DNA of 64,000 nt from SIG603 sp963611165 (GCA_963611165.1 CAVDQG010000004.1:1-64000); one strand, 5' to 3'; numbered from the stretch's first letter, positions 50,946 to 60,237 are shown. Numbers and translations are program-made. The notes: generated by a model not told the origin, from the letters alone.

Positions 50946-52985
50946 TTACAGCCTTTTTAGTATAGGTGATTCAAATAAATCAGTCTTTCCCTTTGTCGGT
51001 AAAGCCGTTATGCTCAGTGCCTCGCCGTACTGAGCCTCGGCGGTAAGCCCACGCTCATGGAGTACATCGAGACAAAGCCTTAATTTTGCAAGGCTCATGT
51101 CGCTTGGCATTCTCGACAAAAGCGAAGTCAGACCGGCTCTCCAGCCGGATACTCTTATCAGCTTATAAAGCGGAATAAAATCCTCTCTTGTCGGCTTTAT
51201 ATTCTCTTTCTCGGCGTCGGTAAGCTCCTCGCCGCGCCTGAACTTCTCGTAAATTCTCCACGATGAAATGAGCTCGCTCATATCCTGTCCCGAAATTTTA
51301 ATTTCCTTCACCTGTATCGTCAGGCTCATTGCTCCTCGGAACATTTTATTTTCAAGCGAAACTGCCAAATCAAGCGTATCGCCGATTTCATACGGAAAAC
51401 TTTTTTCGTCCATAGAGAACCTCATGCACGAAACTCCGATATCGCCTCTTGTCAAATTAAGCCTTAAGTGATTTCCGCCGCCGAGTGCGTTTATGCTCTC
51501 GAGCTTCATTTTATAAAGGCCGAAAAGCGGAGCGGGATTGGACGCTCCGAACGGCTCCAAAACGCTTATGCTCTGCGGAATTGCAGTAGTCAGTGCCGCA
51601 GGCAGCAGCTTCAAATCAACCGTGATTGTCTGTGCCGGCATAACGGGATAATGAAGTCTTGCGTAAGCGTTCATCGAGTCTCTGAAAGCGGCAATGTTTT
51701 CGGGGTCAAGCGTGATACCTGCCGCCATAGGATGTCCTCCGAATTTCTGAAGAAGATCCTTTGAATCGGTGATTGCCTCAAAAAGATTAAAGCCCTCAAC
51801 ACTTCTTCCCGAGCCCTTTGCAACTCCGTTGTTCACCGCAATAATCATGCACGGCTTGCCGTAACGCTCCGTTATTCTTGCGGCTACTATTCCGACAACA
51901 CCGTGGTGCCAGCCCTCGCCGCCGACCACAATTACTCTCGAGTATTTAATTTCATCGTTATTTTCAATCGACTCAATAACGCTCTGAGTGATTTGCGCCT
52001 CAACCTCTCTTCGGTTCGTGTTGTCAAGACAAATCTGCTCGGCAAGGGAAATTGCCTCATCCTCGTCTTCTGTTATGAGAAGTCTGACAGCCCTGTCGGA
52101 ATCTCCCATTCTTCCCGTTGCGTTGATTCTGGGTACAATCGTAAATGCAACCGCCGTCGATGTGAGGTTTCTCTCTGCCGCACCCGATTTCTCAATAAGA
52201 GCACGTATACCCACTCTGTCGGAATCCGCAAGCTTTTTCAGTCCTTTTTTGACAATTCTTCTGTTCTCGCTCACAAGCGGAACAATATCGCCGATGATAC
52301 CGATTGAAGCGATGTCGGCATATTGCTCAAGAAGCTCCTCGGGATCGCCGATTTCTGTTTCTATCGCCTGAATAAGCTTGAATGCAATTCCCGCACCTGA
52401 ATAATCACGAAATTCAAGATGTTCGTTGCCCTCGACATACGGGTCAACCACAGCTGTGGCATCGGGCAAAACCTCATGCGGTCTGTGGTGATCTGTGACA
52501 ACGGTCTCTATTCCAAGCTCTTTTGCGTGAGCAATTTCATTCACGGAAGAAATTCCGTTATCCACCGTGACAATAAGCTCAACTCCCTGAGACTTCAGAA
52601 AATCGACAGCCTGCATATTCATGCCGTATCCCTCGCCCTCACGCTTGGGAATATACCATATTACATTGGCGCCGTTCTGCTCAAGGTATGTATACATGAT
52701 TGCTGTGGACGTCACACCATCCGCATCGTAATCACCGAAAATCGCTATTTTTTCAAAATTTTCTATTGCACGCATTATTCTGTCGGCAGCCTTGTCCATA
52801 TCCTTTATCTCAAAGGGGTCAGTAGGAATTTCCGTTCTGCCGAGCAGATCATCAATCTGTTCGCTTTGCGTGAAGCCTCTCACCTGAAAAAGCATGGCGA
52901 GCACGGAGGGAAGCTGATACTTCTCCACGAGTGAAATCACCTGTGCCTTGTCAAACGGGAGAACCTCCCAGTTTTTTATATTCAT
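50946..52985 (-). CDS. recJ: Single-stranded-DNA-specific exonuclease RecJ
   Basis: RecJ degrades 5'-ended single strands in recombination and repair. The 679-aa protein has the DHH motifs (IFGDYDADGVTSTA, VTVDNGISS, VTDHHRPHEVLP, VDPYVEG), NATGRMGDSDRAV, and the DHHA1 part GGEGWHHGVVGIVAARI...GSGRSVEGFNL, followed by an OB domain. It is about 100 residues shorter than B. subtilis RecJ at the C-terminus. In many Clostridia apt lies between recJ and rel; it is absent here. Confidence 0.95.
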   Translation of the reverse strand: MNIKNWEVLPFDKAQVISLVEKYQLPSVLAMLFQVRGFTQSEQIDDLLGRTEIPTDPFEIKDMDKAADRIMRAIENFEKIAIFGDYDADGVTSTAIMYTYLEQNGANVIWYIPKREGEGYGMNMQAVDFLKSQGVELIVTVDNGISSVNEIAHAKELGIETVVTDHHRPHEVLPDATAVVDPYVEGNEHLEFRDYSGAGIAFKLIQAIETEIGDPEELLEQYADIASIGIIGDIVPLVSENRRIVKKGLKKLADSDRVGIRALIEKSGAAERNLTSTAVAFTIVPRINATGRMGDSDRAVRLLITEDEDEAISLAEQICLDNTNRREVEAQITQSVIESIENNDEIKYSRVIVVGGEGWHHGVVGIVAARITERYGKPCMIIAVNNGVAKGSGRSVEGFNLFEAITDSKDLLQKFGGHPMAAGITLDPENIAAFRDSMNAYARLHYPVMPAQTITVDLKLLPAALTTAIPQSISVLEPFGASNPAPLFGLYKMKLESINALGGGNHLRLNLTRGDIGVSCMRFSMDEKSFPYEIGDTLDLAVSLENKMFRGAMSLTIQVKEIKISGQDMSELISSWRIYEKFRRGEELTDAEKENIKPTREDFIPLYKLIRVSGWRAGLTSLLSRMPSDMSLAKLRLCLDVLHERGLTAEAQYGEALSITALPTKGKTDLFESPILKRL

Positions 52986-53025
52986 ATTATTCTCTCTGCT
53001 TAGGTTTTACTTTTGATATGACGTT

Positions 53026-53054
53026 ATTTTAGCACCTTTTGTATTTCATTACAA
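53026..53054 (-). promoter_or_regulatory. Promoter of recJ-rel operon
   Basis: On the minus strand TTGTAA (53054-53049), 17 bp, TAAAAT (53031-53026). Confidence 0.65.
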
Positions 53055-53109
53055 GAATTTCTGAAATCAGAAGCCTCAAACACAGATTTAACCTCATTTT
53101 AATAGCAAA

Positions 53110-53137
53110 AGAAAAAGAGCACTCCGAAGAGTGCTCT
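53110..53137 (-). terminator. Terminator of the his operon
   Basis: On the minus strand AGAGCACTC-TTCG-GAGTGCTCT, a 9-bp stem with a stable UUCG tetraloop (53137-53116), followed by TTTTCTTTT. Confidence 0.9.
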
Positions 53138-53188
53138 CAGCGTGTTTTAAAAATTTTGCGGTATGTGGGTTTCTTGACAGTCAAATAT

Positions 53189-53731
53189 TTATTTCATTTT
53201 CTTGGCTACGATAATAAACCTGTGATACCGGCACTCAGGATATTCCCATTCCTGTACTCTCGGATATGCCTGATTTGTATAAACCGTTTTAAAATCCAAT
53301 TTTTTAAGCTCAGCCGATTTATTCTCGAGATTATAATCGGGTTCAATGTCCGACTTATATTCTGTCAGTTCCTCTCTGTCACGGGAACCGATTTGCTCGG
53401 TAATAAAGTGACCGCCCTTTTTGAGCACTCTTTTGACTTCATTCGCATCGTACGGTGAATGGTAATTCAGTACAAGGTCAAAGGTTTCGTCGTCAAAATC
53501 GAGTTTTGTACTTTCTTCCTTGACACAAATGCCGTATCTCTCGAGAAGCTCCGCATAATCACAGCTTTTGTCAGCCGTCACGGCAGTGAACGCAAAATCG
53601 TGGTCAAGCGAAAGAGTGAATTTCTCGTCCTCGATTCCCATTATAAGCAAATTGGTGTTTGGCTTCACGAACTCCATGAGCCGCTTTTTGTAGTCCCAAG
53701 GAAGTTTTGGATCTATATGACGAACCATCAT
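53189..53731 (-). CDS. SAM methyltransferase-like protein with degenerate motif I
   Basis: The 180-aa protein follows the class I methyltransferase pattern late in its sequence: LDFDDETFDLVLNYHSPYD (motif III/IV region) and VKRVLKKGGHFITEQIG (motif V/VI). Motif I, which normally reads like LxIGTGGGEF, is LLIMGIEDEKF (28-38) and lacks the glycine pattern that holds SAM. The protein is also shorter than relatives of about 240 aa. Its ATG overlaps the hisE stop (ATGA), so it is the last gene of the his operon. It may be a non-catalytic relative; no link to histidine is known to me. Confidence 0.7.
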   Translation of the reverse strand: MMVRHIDPKLPWDYKKRLMEFVKPNTNLLIMGIEDEKFTLSLDHDFAFTAVTADKSCDYAELLERYGICVKEESTKLDFDDETFDLVLNYHSPYDANEVKRVLKKGGHFITEQIGSRDREELTEYKSDIEPDYNLENKSAELKKLDFKTVYTNQAYPRVQEWEYPECRYHRFIIVAKKMK

Positions 53732-54054
53732 GTGTTTCTGTCCACCTTATGGAAGGTTTTAAGGTTACCCTCTTTTTCGTGACGCTTGATATACTCAGCC
53801 TCAAGGTCATCGACACTTATTCCCTCGTTAGCCATGAGAACGGCAAGGTGATAGATAAGATCAGAAAGCTCGCCGACAGTATCTTCCTTTTTTCCGTTCT
53901 TGGCGGCAATGATAACCTCGGAGCACTCCTCGCCGCACTTCTTTAGGATTTTGTCAATTCCCTGCTCGAAAAGATAACAGGTATATGAGCCCTCCTGCTT
54001 TTTCTCTCGTCTTGTTACAGCGGTTTCGTATTCCGCACGAAGAATATCTATCAT
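53728..54054 (-). CDS. hisE: Phosphoribosyl-ATP pyrophosphatase
   Basis: HisE makes PR-AMP from PR-ATP, the second step of histidine synthesis. The 108-aa MazG-like all-helical protein has SYTCYLFEQGIDKILKKCGEECSEVIIAAKN and the ELSDLIYHLAVLM helix. It is separate, not fused to HisI as in many bacteria. ATG 54054 is favoured by GAGG 7 bases upstream; an ATG four codons earlier overlaps the hisAI stop. Confidence 0.93.
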   Translation of the reverse strand: MIDILRAEYETAVTRREKKQEGSYTCYLFEQGIDKILKKCGEECSEVIIAAKNGKKEDTVGELSDLIYHLAVLMANEGISVDDLEAEYIKRHEKEGNLKTFHKVDRNT

Positions 54055-54062
54055 ATAATACC

Positions 54063-55124
54063 TCACTTAATTTTTCTGTAGAAGCAGCTGTGTCTTCCCG
54101 TGTGACAAGCCGCACCGATTTGGTCAACCTTGATTAATAATGTATCGTCGTCACAGTCGCTTGTGATTGAAATAACCTTCTGCAAATGACCCGAGGTTGC
54201 GCCCTTGTTCCAGTACTCCTGACGGGAGCGGCTCCAAAACCAAGTGTAACCTGTTTCGAGCGTACGCTTTAACGACTCAAGGTTCATGTAAGCGAGCATA
54301 AGCACCTCGCCGGTTGAGTTCTCCTGAACGACCGCTGGAATAAGCTCTGCTTTTTTGAAATATCTTTCAAGCTCATCGGTAACATTTTTTTGGAGAATAG
54401 TTCCGCTAACCTTTTGTGAAGAAATTACAGCGTCATCAAGGCTGAGTGCGCCCGAATAAATTGCCTTGCCTGCAATTGCACCGTAACAGCCGAGTTCGTT
54501 AAGCTTTACTATATCGTCAAGCTTGCTTACTCCCCCGCTTGCAATAATGTTGCACGAAACCGCATCGTTAAGCCTTTGAAGCTGATCGAAATTCGGGCCG
54601 GAGAGAGTTCCGTCCTTTGAAATATCGGTGAAAATGATGTACTTAACTCCGATATTCTCCATTCTCTTTGCCATTTCGATGTAGTTCACGGTAGATTTCT
54701 CCACCCAGCCCTCAGCGGCTACCATCTCGTTGAGTGCGTCGATTCCGACCGCTATATGCTTGCCGTACTTAGCCGCAGCCTCTCTGACAAGCTCTGGATT
54801 TTGCAGAGCCGCAGAGCCGAGAATCACTCGGTTTATGCCCTTTTCGAGATAATATTCAATCGAAGCCATGTCACGGATTCCGCCGCCTACTTCGATATTA
54901 AGCTTTGTGTTATTTCTTACATTCAAAATGAGCTCGTCATTTATCGGCTTTTTAGCTTTGGCGCCGTCCAAGTCTACCATGTGCATCCACGCCGCACCGT
55001 CATGCTCGAAGCCCTTTGCCGTTGTCACCGCATCCTCGGCAACCTTTTCGGCTGTGGAATAATCGCCCTTGTAAAGTCGGACGCAGCTTCCGTCCTTTAT
55101 ATCAATTGCGGGAAGAATAATCAT
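54063..55124 (-). CDS. hisA/hisI: HisA-HisI fusion: ProFAR isomerase and phosphoribosyl-AMP cyclohydrolase
   Basis: The 353-aa protein has HisA in residues 1-240: PAIDIKDGSCVRL (Asp8), MHMVDLDGAK, NIEVGGGIRD, the second-half Asp129 (GIDA), TDISKDGT, IIASGGVS. After a short linker, residues 255-353 are HisI: LIPAVVQENSTGEVLMLAYMN, WSRSRQEYWNKGATSGH, DCDDDTLL (metal) and ACHTGRHSCFY (zinc cysteines). Both sites look intact. The usual order is hisA-hisF-hisI; here hisF is missing and A and I are one chain. This is not the common HisIE fusion. Confidence 0.95.
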   Translation of the reverse strand: MIILPAIDIKDGSCVRLYKGDYSTAEKVAEDAVTTAKGFEHDGAAWMHMVDLDGAKAKKPINDELILNVRNNTKLNIEVGGGIRDMASIEYYLEKGINRVILGSAALQNPELVREAAAKYGKHIAVGIDALNEMVAAEGWVEKSTVNYIEMAKRMENIGVKYIIFTDISKDGTLSGPNFDQLQRLNDAVSCNIIASGGVSKLDDIVKLNELGCYGAIAGKAIYSGALSLDDAVISSQKVSGTILQKNVTDELERYFKKAELIPAVVQENSTGEVLMLAYMNLESLKRTLETGYTWFWSRSRQEYWNKGATSGHLQKVISITSDCDDDTLLIKVDQIGAACHTGRHSCFYRKIK

Positions 55125-55181
55125 ACTTTTTCCTTTCCGAAAAACAAGGCAGCCGAAATTCTCACTGCCTTGTCAATATCA

Positions 55182-55763
55182 TCATAATACGCCTTTAGTG
55201 GAAATTACCTTTCCGCTTTCGTTTCTTCTTGAACCTGCTTTGAGTGCATAAGCAAAGGCTTTGTACATAGCTTCAATCATGTGGTGAGAATTTTTACCGT
55301 ACTCGCACATGATGTGAAGTGTGATACCCGCATTTTCTGCAACCGCACGGAAAAATTCCTCGGTCATGCAGGTATCGTACGAGCCGCATCTCTCCTCAGG
55401 AAACTCTCCCTTAAAAACAAGAAACGCTCTGCCGCTTATATCGAGTGCACAAAAACCGAGCGCCTCGTCCATGGGGACATAAGCCGAACCAAAACGCATG
55501 ATTCCGCTTCTGTCTCCGAGAGCCTCCTTGATAGCCTGACCGAGCACGATTCCCGTATCCTCGATTGTGTGATGACAATCAACCTCGAGATCGCCGACGG
55601 TCTTCAGCTTCAAGCCGAATCCACCGTGATGAGCGAATGCATTCAGCATATGATCAAAAAAGCCGATTCCCGTTGAAATATCAACCTCGCCGCCGTCCAT
55701 ATTAAGTGAAAGTGAAATCTTGGTTTCCTTTGTGTTTCTCGTAATTTCAGATGTTCTCTGCAT
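55182..55763 (-). CDS. hisB: Imidazoleglycerol-phosphate dehydratase
   Basis: The 193-aa protein is a monofunctional HisB with the di-manganese ligands in GIGFFDHMLNAFAHHGGF, DCHHTIEDTGIVLGQA and GKNSHHMIEAMYKAFAYAL. Start at MQRTSEITR by AAGGAG 8 bases upstream. It begins four bases after the hisC stop. Downstream, 57 bases separate it from hisAI. Confidence 0.96.
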   Translation of the reverse strand: MQRTSEITRNTKETKISLSLNMDGGEVDISTGIGFFDHMLNAFAHHGGFGLKLKTVGDLEVDCHHTIEDTGIVLGQAIKEALGDRSGIMRFGSAYVPMDEALGFCALDISGRAFLVFKGEFPEERCGSYDTCMTEEFFRAVAENAGITLHIMCEYGKNSHHMIEAMYKAFAYALKAGSRRNESGKVISTKGVL

Positions 55764-55767
55764 GAAA

Positions 55768-56832
55768 TCACTCCTTGTTTTCTTCAAGAAAATTCTCAAA
55801 GAATTTAATAAGCTGAGCATTCTCGGAACGGTTGCCCGCCGTAATTCTTATGAACGCACCGAAATATCTGATAATGATTCCCTGTTCCTTAAGATAAAGG
55901 AATGCGTCGGCAGCATTATTCATCTTAATTGTGATGAAGTTTGTATTGCTCTTGAGAACTGTCATTGCTCCCGGATATTTCTCGCTTAGCTTGTCAAAAG
56001 CCTCCTGAAGCTCGGCTGTAGACTGAATAATCTGTCGGAAAGCACATTTGCTCTCTGCCTTATGCTTGAGAACCACCGCTCCGAATGCCTGAGTGAGGCT
56101 GTTCACATTGAACGGAGATTTTATCGCCTTGATAATATCAGTAAGTCGCTTGTTTGCAACGGCAAATCCGCATCTAAGTCCAGCAAGTCCGAATGCCTTG
56201 GAAAGCGTCTTTAAGATAATGAGGTTGTCGTAATCGTTCACCTCGGCAAGAAGCGACTGATCCCAGAAATCCATATAAGCTTCGTCGAGAACGACAAGAG
56301 TATCCGGCAGAGAAGTAATGATTCTTCTCACTTCTTCTCTGTTTATTCCGATTGAAGTGGGGTTGCACGGATTCGAGAAGATGAGCATTCTTACCTTTTC
56401 ATTCTGGCAAACGGAAATGACCTTATCTACATCAACGGTGTAATCGGAGTTCTGCGGAATAACTACCGCTTCTGCTCCAGCCAAATGTGCATAAAAATTA
56501 TACATAGAGAAATCATATGCAAAAACAGCATATTTCTCTCCCGACATCAAAAATCCGCCGCAAATGATATTGATAAGCTCATCAGAGCCGTTGCCTGCGG
56601 CAACGTTCTCTGTGTTTAGTCCGTAGTAATTAGCATAAGCCGCGCAAAGCGCATCGGCTGTCGGATCGGGGTAACGGTTATATTGAAGGCTCTCAAGCTT
56701 TCTCATTGCCTCACCGAGAACATACTCGGGAACACGCAGAAAGCTTTCGTTTGAGTCAAGCTTAATGCTGTATTCGTTCTTGCTCGGATCGTAAGGGCGA
56801 AGATCTCTTATCTTCTCGTTTAATTCGTACAT
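55768..56832 (-). CDS. hisC: Histidinol-phosphate aminotransferase
   Basis: HisC moves an amino group to imidazole acetol phosphate. The 354-aa fold-type I PLP enzyme has KLDSNES, GNGSDELI, FSNPCNPTSIG, VLDEAYMDF and the PLP lysine in LKTLSKAFGLAGLRCGF. ATG 56832 lies 41 bases after the hisD stop with AGGT nearby; a TTG 12 codons earlier is an alternative start. Confidence 0.95.
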   Translation of the reverse strand: MYELNEKIRDLRPYDPSKNEYSIKLDSNESFLRVPEYVLGEAMRKLESLQYNRYPDPTADALCAAYANYYGLNTENVAAGNGSDELINIICGGFLMSGEKYAVFAYDFSMYNFYAHLAGAEAVVIPQNSDYTVDVDKVISVCQNEKVRMLIFSNPCNPTSIGINREEVRRIITSLPDTLVVLDEAYMDFWDQSLLAEVNDYDNLIILKTLSKAFGLAGLRCGFAVANKRLTDIIKAIKSPFNVNSLTQAFGAVVLKHKAESKCAFRQIIQSTAELQEAFDKLSEKYPGAMTVLKSNTNFITIKMNNAADAFLYLKEQGIIIRYFGAFIRITAGNRSENAQLIKFFENFLEENKE

Positions 56833-56873
56833 ATTACTATACCTGTTCCTTCTTACTTGTTTTGCCAATCAAA

Positions 56874-58172
56874 TCAGCTGTTCATGTCCTCTACTCGTAC
56901 TTCAATCGAGTTGGCATGAGCCGTAAGGTGCTCGCTCTTTGCAAGCTTGATAATATCAGCCGAAGCCTTGTTAAGCTCATCCTTTGTATAATAAATGAAG
57001 CTTGATTTCTTGATAAAATTATCGACGGAGAGCGGCGAGAAGAATCTTGCCGTTCCGCTTGTGGGAAGAACATGGTTCGGGCCTGCGTAATAGTCTCCGA
57101 GTGGCTCGGGCGAATAGTGACCGAGAAAAACAGAGCCTGCGTTGTCAAGCTTGCCGATATACTCCATCGGATTTTCACAGCAAACCTCGAGGTGTTCGGG
57201 GGCAAGCTCATTTGCAAAGTCCACCGCCTCGTTTATATTCTCGCAAACAATGATAGCACCGAAATTATCGATAGATTCACGGATAATCTCTTTTCTTGAG
57301 AGATACTGCATCTGACGCTCGATTTCATCGCTCGTCTTCTTTGCAAGCTCCTCATCGGGTGTGATAAGAATAGCCGAAGCCATTCTGTCGTGCTCCGCCT
57401 GGCTCATAAGGTCTGCACCGAGATATTTCGGATCGGCACTGCTGTCCGCAATGATTAAAATCTCACTCGGGCCTGCTATCATATCTATATCAACCGTGCC
57501 ATAAAGCTGTTTCTTTGCAACAGCAACAAAAATATTTCCGGGACCCACTATCTTATCGACCTTCGGAACGCTTTCCGTACCGAAAGCAAGTGCCGCAACA
57601 GCCTGTGCGCCGCCCATAAGGAATACCTTGTCTACTCCTGCGATATAAGCCGCCGCAAGAACCTCGTTATTAAGCTTTCTGCCAAGTCCCGGAGGTGTAG
57701 CCATGATAATCTCACCACAGCCCGCAATTTTGGCAGGAATGATGTTCATGAGAACAGAAGAAGGATAGCTTGCAGTGCCGCCGGGGACATAGACGCCAAC
57801 TCTGTGAAGTCCTCTTACCCTCTGACCCATGATAACTCCCGTGGGATAGGTATCGATTCTCGACTGCTGCTTCTGGCGAGCGTGGAAATCTCTGATGTTT
57901 GCCGCCGCTCTCTCAAGTGCCGCAATAAAATCAGGGTCGCACTTCTCTACATATTCCTTAAGGTCATCGCTTGAAAGCTGTGTCTTTTCGGGTACCCAGC
58001 CGTCAAACTTAAGTGAAAATTCTCTTACCGCCTCATCGCCTCTAGCCTTAACTTCGGCAATAATGGCAGAAACGCTCTCCTCGACCTTTTTATCGTTATC
58101 CTTAACTCTCGACTTGAGCTCTGCGATAAATTCCTCGCAAGTAGCTCTGTCGCCCTTCTTAATTCTGATCAT
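56874..58172 (-). CDS. hisD: Histidinol dehydrogenase
   Basis: HisD oxidises histidinol to histidine in two NAD-dependent steps. The 432-aa protein has RVGVYVPGGTASYPSSVLMN, GGAQAVAALAFGTESVPKVDKIVGPGN, MIAGPSEILIIAD, QAEHDRMASAILIT and the C-terminal ELAPEHLEVCCENP. Length and order are normal. Confidence 0.97.
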   Translation of the reverse strand: MIRIKKGDRATCEEFIAELKSRVKDNDKKVEESVSAIIAEVKARGDEAVREFSLKFDGWVPEKTQLSSDDLKEYVEKCDPDFIAALERAAANIRDFHARQKQQSRIDTYPTGVIMGQRVRGLHRVGVYVPGGTASYPSSVLMNIIPAKIAGCGEIIMATPPGLGRKLNNEVLAAAYIAGVDKVFLMGGAQAVAALAFGTESVPKVDKIVGPGNIFVAVAKKQLYGTVDIDMIAGPSEILIIADSSADPKYLGADLMSQAEHDRMASAILITPDEELAKKTSDEIERQMQYLSRKEIIRESIDNFGAIIVCENINEAVDFANELAPEHLEVCCENPMEYIGKLDNAGSVFLGHYSPEPLGDYYAGPNHVLPTSGTARFFSPLSVDNFIKKSSFIYYTKDELNKASADIIKLAKSEHLTAHANSIEVRVEDMNS

Positions 58173-58279
58173 GGTGCATCTTCCTTTCCTCTTTAGACAG
58201 ATTTTATCATATCCGCCGTATAAATAAAAGTAAAATCACGAAAATATGCTTTCAAATTGAATAAAAATACGAATTTTTC

Positions 58280-58906
58280 TCAAATTACCGATTCAAGTCT
58301 TGCCGCAAGGTCTTCGATTTCCTTTTTTCGAAGCTTAAGGCTTGCGGAATTGCAGATAAGTCTTGCGGATATATCGGAAATAAACTCCTTAACCTCAAGT
58401 CCGTTTTCTCTGAGTGTGGTTCCTGTTTCCACAATATCGACGATACCGTCCGATAAGCCGAGAAGCGGAGCAAGCTCGACAGAACCCTCGATTTTAATAA
58501 CTCGAATGTCCATTCCTCTTGACTCAAAATATTTCTTGGCAACATTGGGATACTTTGAAGCAATTACCTTTGAGGAATATCCCTCGTAGAAATCCTCGCC
58601 CTTTTTGCATGCAAGTGCAAATTTACATCTGCCGAAGCCGAGATCTAAAATCTCGTAGAAATGACTTCCGTTCTCCATGATGGTATCCTTGCCGACTACA
58701 CCCAGATCGCACACGCCGTTTTCTACATATGTGATAACGTCTGCCGCCTTCGAGAGGACAACCTCTATTTCACCGTTTCCGACAGGCAGTATCAGCTTTC
58801 TTCCCTTATCTCGCACACTTGAGCAATCAAGACCGATTTTCTCGAGTGCATTCACTGTATCCTTTTCAAGTCTGCCCTTAGTGAGGGCTATTCTAAGTGG
58901 TTTCAT
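58280..58906 (-). CDS. hisG: ATP phosphoribosyltransferase, short catalytic subunit
   Basis: HisG joins ATP and PRPP, the first and regulated step of histidine synthesis. The 208-aa protein is the short form (HisG-S) that lacks the C-terminal regulatory domain and needs HisZ. Motifs: LRIALTKGRLEKDT, GVCDLGVVGKDTIMENG, and the PRPP-binding GIVDIVETGTTLRENGL. It overlaps the hisZ stop by one base. Confidence 0.96.
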   Translation of the reverse strand: MKPLRIALTKGRLEKDTVNALEKIGLDCSSVRDKGRKLILPVGNGEIEVVLSKAADVITYVENGVCDLGVVGKDTIMENGSHFYEILDLGFGRCKFALACKKGEDFYEGYSSKVIASKYPNVAKKYFESRGMDIRVIKIEGSVELAPLLGLSDGIVDIVETGTTLRENGLEVKEFISDISARLICNSASLKLRKKEIEDLAARLESVI

Positions 58907-60093
58907 TACTCAAGCGTTTCCTTTCCGATATAGATGACCTTTTTGATTCCCTTTTCCTCTGCGTAAAGCCGAGCCTCCTCACGGGTCGAGAAAACCGAGC
59001 TTTCGCATTTAAATCCCTGACTTGTCAGCTCGTTTAATTTAATCTGAGCCTCTACCTCGTAACCGTCGTCACCGTGGACAAGAACATCGCTCTTCTGCAA
59101 ACTCACTTTCTTTGAGCCAAGCGCAATTGCCGTAAGGGCGTCTACATCAACTCCGAATCCGACAGCCGGCATGGGAGCGTTAAACTCACTTAATAAATTA
59201 TCGTATCTTCCGCCCATGAGAACCGCATCGCCGTGACCGTAAGCATAAGCCGAGAAAACAACGCCCGTGTAGTAGTCGTTTCTCTGGACAAGTCCGAGGT
59301 CTACGATGATTCTCTCGCCAAGACCAAGCTTCTTGAGTGAATTATAAAGATTTTTGAGATAATCGAGAACCTCTCTTACATCCTCGTCGGGCATGTAACT
59401 TCTTGCCTCCTCGAAAACCTCCTCGCCGCCAAAAAGTCTCGGAAGTCTCTTGACCGCCGCTACGTAAGGCGTCTGCTCCAAGGTATCGAGAAGCTCGCCG
59501 AGTCTTGCATAGTTTTTTGATTCGATAACCGAACGGATTTCTTCCTTTGTCTCCTCGTTGACGGGAAGCTTGTCTGCAAGAAGCTTAAATACAGCCGCAT
59601 GGCCTATCTCGATTCTGAAATTATCCGTGTCTATGCATGAAGAAAGAACGCTTACAGCTGTTGCGATAACCTCAGTGTCGGCACGAAGTCCCTTTGCGCC
59701 GATAAGCTCGATTCCCACCTGAGAATTTTCGTCGCTTCTTCCCGAGAGGTCTTTTCTGTTGCGGTAAATGCTCTGATTGTAAAAAAGTCTGATTGGAGGC
59801 TTCAGATTCTGAAGTCTTGTCGCCGTAAGTCTTGCTATCGGAAGCGTCAAGTCGGGGCGAAATACTATAAGCCTTCCCTTGTTGTCGGTCGACTTATACA
59901 TCTCGTACTGCGGAATTCCAGCATCGTCAAGATCGAACACATCGTAGTACTCTATACCGGGGGTGATAACCTCGTTGTATCCTCTCGAAGAAAAAATCGA
60001 AGTGGCTTTAGTTTGAATTCTTCTTTTTTCTATGCACTCCTCAAAAAGGACATCCTTAGTTCCCTCGGGAGTTATCATATAATATCTTTTCAT
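58906..60093 (-). CDS. hisZ: ATP phosphoribosyltransferase regulatory subunit
   Basis: HisZ is a HisRS-like protein without tRNA charging activity that activates HisG-S. The 395-aa protein has the class II synthetase-like core (TPEGTKDVLFEE, EVITPGIEYYDVF, FRPDLTLPIARL, RNRKDLSGRSDENSQVGIELIG) but lacks the C-terminal anticodon domain of HisRS. First gene of the his operon; GAAGGT site 4-5 bases before the ATG. Confidence 0.93.
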   Translation of the reverse strand: MKRYYMITPEGTKDVLFEECIEKRRIQTKATSIFSSRGYNEVITPGIEYYDVFDLDDAGIPQYEMYKSTDNKGRLIVFRPDLTLPIARLTATRLQNLKPPIRLFYNQSIYRNRKDLSGRSDENSQVGIELIGAKGLRADTEVIATAVSVLSSCIDTDNFRIEIGHAAVFKLLADKLPVNEETKEEIRSVIESKNYARLGELLDTLEQTPYVAAVKRLPRLFGGEEVFEEARSYMPDEDVREVLDYLKNLYNSLKKLGLGERIIVDLGLVQRNDYYTGVVFSAYAYGHGDAVLMGGRYDNLLSEFNAPMPAVGFGVDVDALTAIALGSKKVSLQKSDVLVHGDDGYEVEAQIKLNELTSQGFKCESSVFSTREEARLYAEEKGIKKVIYIGKETLE

Positions 60094-60208
60094 TTTACCT
60101 TCACTTATACTCTTTCTTTTTATTTTAGGGCGTATGACATAAAAACATTGTCTGTGCTAAAAATAAATTTTCTTGTATGTTTGCACTTTAGTGTAGTAGC
60201 GTGCTAAT

Positions 60209-60237
60209 ATACTAACATACACAAAAGCCCGTGTCAA
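60209..60237 (-). promoter_or_regulatory. Promoter of the his operon
   Basis: On the minus strand a perfect -35 TTGACA (60237-60232), 17 bp, and -10 TAGTAT (60214-60209). The leader is about 108 bases; I see no T-box (no conserved ACCGCG-type bulge) and no run of His codons. Confidence 0.75.

Noticed and set aside
56833..56868. Longer hisC starting at TTG 56868
   Set aside because: It would need a rare start codon six bases after hisD without a clear ribosome site; the added MAKQVRRNRYSN part is not typical of HisC. Kept only as an alternative.
60094..60202. His T-box or leader-peptide attenuator before hisZ
   Set aside because: No T-box consensus, no specifier hairpin and no run of histidine codons could be found in the roughly 108-base leader.
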